From Ruegeria arenilitoris (GTDB lineage Bacteria > Pseudomonadota > Alphaproteobacteria > Rhodobacterales > Rhodobacteraceae): 64,000 nt of DNA. Below are positions 63,845 to 64,000 of the stretch, piece after piece. The first letter of the stretch is position 1; every line of letters starts with the position of its first letter. A program made the position numbers and the translations under genes. The DNA lies in assembly GCF_013035425.1 (NCBI RefSeq), contig NZ_WQHX01000007.1, positions 62,001 through 126,000 on the forward strand. Reading direction: 5' to 3'. A model generated the notes under the pieces. That model was not told where the DNA came from. It saw only the letters and a list, made by a program, of their open reading frames with translations, and did not search any database.

Positions 63845-64000
63845 TCAGAACCGTTGACCGACATAAATATACAGCTGATCTTCGTCCAGATCGTTTCGAG
63901 CCCAATCAACTGAAAAGTCCACCGGGAACTTTTTCGAAACACGATAACGCGCACCAAGACCAACTGCTGAGTGGGTGCCCCCGTCGGATAGATCGGAAAA
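63845..64000 (-). CDS. C-terminal end of an outer-membrane beta-barrel protein (partial)
   Basis: Only the last 51 codons are in the window. They encode alternating hydrophobic strands (A-V-G-L-G-A-R-Y-R-V, D-F-S-V-D-W-A) and end in Y-I-Y-V-G-Q-R-F. A terminal Phe after alternating aromatic residues is the BAM recognition signal of outer-membrane barrels. It could be a BamA/TamA- or ShlB-type protein, but the family cannot be fixed from this piece. It is cut by the window edge. Confidence 0.65.
   Translation of the reverse strand, partial: FSDLSDGGTHSAVGLGARYRVSKKFPVDFSVDWARNDLDEDQLYIYVGQRF

Noticed and set aside
1..64000. CRISPR arrays, prophage, transposons or defence islands
   Set aside because: No regularly spaced repeats, integrases, transposases, phage structural genes or known defence genes were seen on either strand.

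Overview
This 64 kb window looks like chromosomal DNA from a marine alphaproteobacterium of the Roseobacter/Rhodobacterales type. The pointers are the gene families (form II CO-dehydrogenase-like coxSLM, DctPQM TRAP transporter with DctB/DctD, MmgE/PrpD, DUF934 and DUF2849 in the sulfur operon, a coiled-coil gene upstream of zapA), an alphaproteobacterial LexA box (GTTC-N7-GTTC) and moderate GC. Nearly all of it is dense, ordinary coding sequence. I see no prophage, insertion sequence, CRISPR array or obvious genomic island. The window opens inside hpt (minus strand) and closes inside an outer-membrane barrel gene (minus strand).

Layout. 0-3.3 kb: hpt, a RatA/Coq10-like START protein, an MmgE/PrpD protein and pyrC. 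3.5-12.4 kb: a molybdenum hydroxylase locus, coxD-coxE, then xdhC, a molybdopterin-binding protein and coxS-coxL-coxM. The large subunit has the form II active-site loop AYRGAGR. Several strong inverted repeats lie in the untranslated stretches. 12.4-15.5 kb: an RpiR regulator divergent from a BKACE (DUF849) enzyme and a class III aminotransferase. 15.6-21.8 kb, minus strand: infC with a probable AUA start, fpr, and an assimilatory sulfur operon cobA-DUF2849-cysI-cysH-DUF934, with a divergent Lrp/AsnC regulator.

21.9-29.5 kb: a P450 head-to-head with dctB-dctD, then dctPQM. DctD has lost the GAFTGA loop and the Walker A lysine, yet two tandem palindromic operators remain upstream of dctP. 29.6-36.4 kb: tpiA, a 2-oxoglutarate oxygenase, sufA, a DUF59 Fe-S protein, an NfeD/SPFH membrane pair, a nucleoside hydrolase and tgt. 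36.6-43.1 kb: lon, two identical tRNA-Asp genes, and uvrA under a LexA box.

43.1-53.3 kb: valine catabolism in two parts (mmsB, 3-hydroxyisobutyryl-CoA hydrolase and isobutyryl-CoA dehydrogenase together, mmsA separately with a divergent LysR gene). Between them lie an alpha/beta hydrolase, a YbdK-type ligase, a methyltransferase, a fasciclin protein and an L,D-transpeptidase. 53.3-64 kb: a CBS protein, coaD, gap (with a cluster of LacI-type half-sites upstream), a DUF808 membrane protein, tkt, a ZauP-like coiled-coil gene with zapA and an MliC-like gene, then grxD, bolA and purL.

No wholly new multi-gene system stands out. The items most worth a second look are regulatory: the ATPase-dead DctD with intact tandem operators, the 44-bp nested inverted repeat before coxSLM, the structured RNA before cysI, the AUA-initiated infC with an overlapping minigene, the repeat cluster before a gap gene that lacks the NAD-selecting Asp, and the BKACE/aminotransferase pathway whose substrate is unknown.
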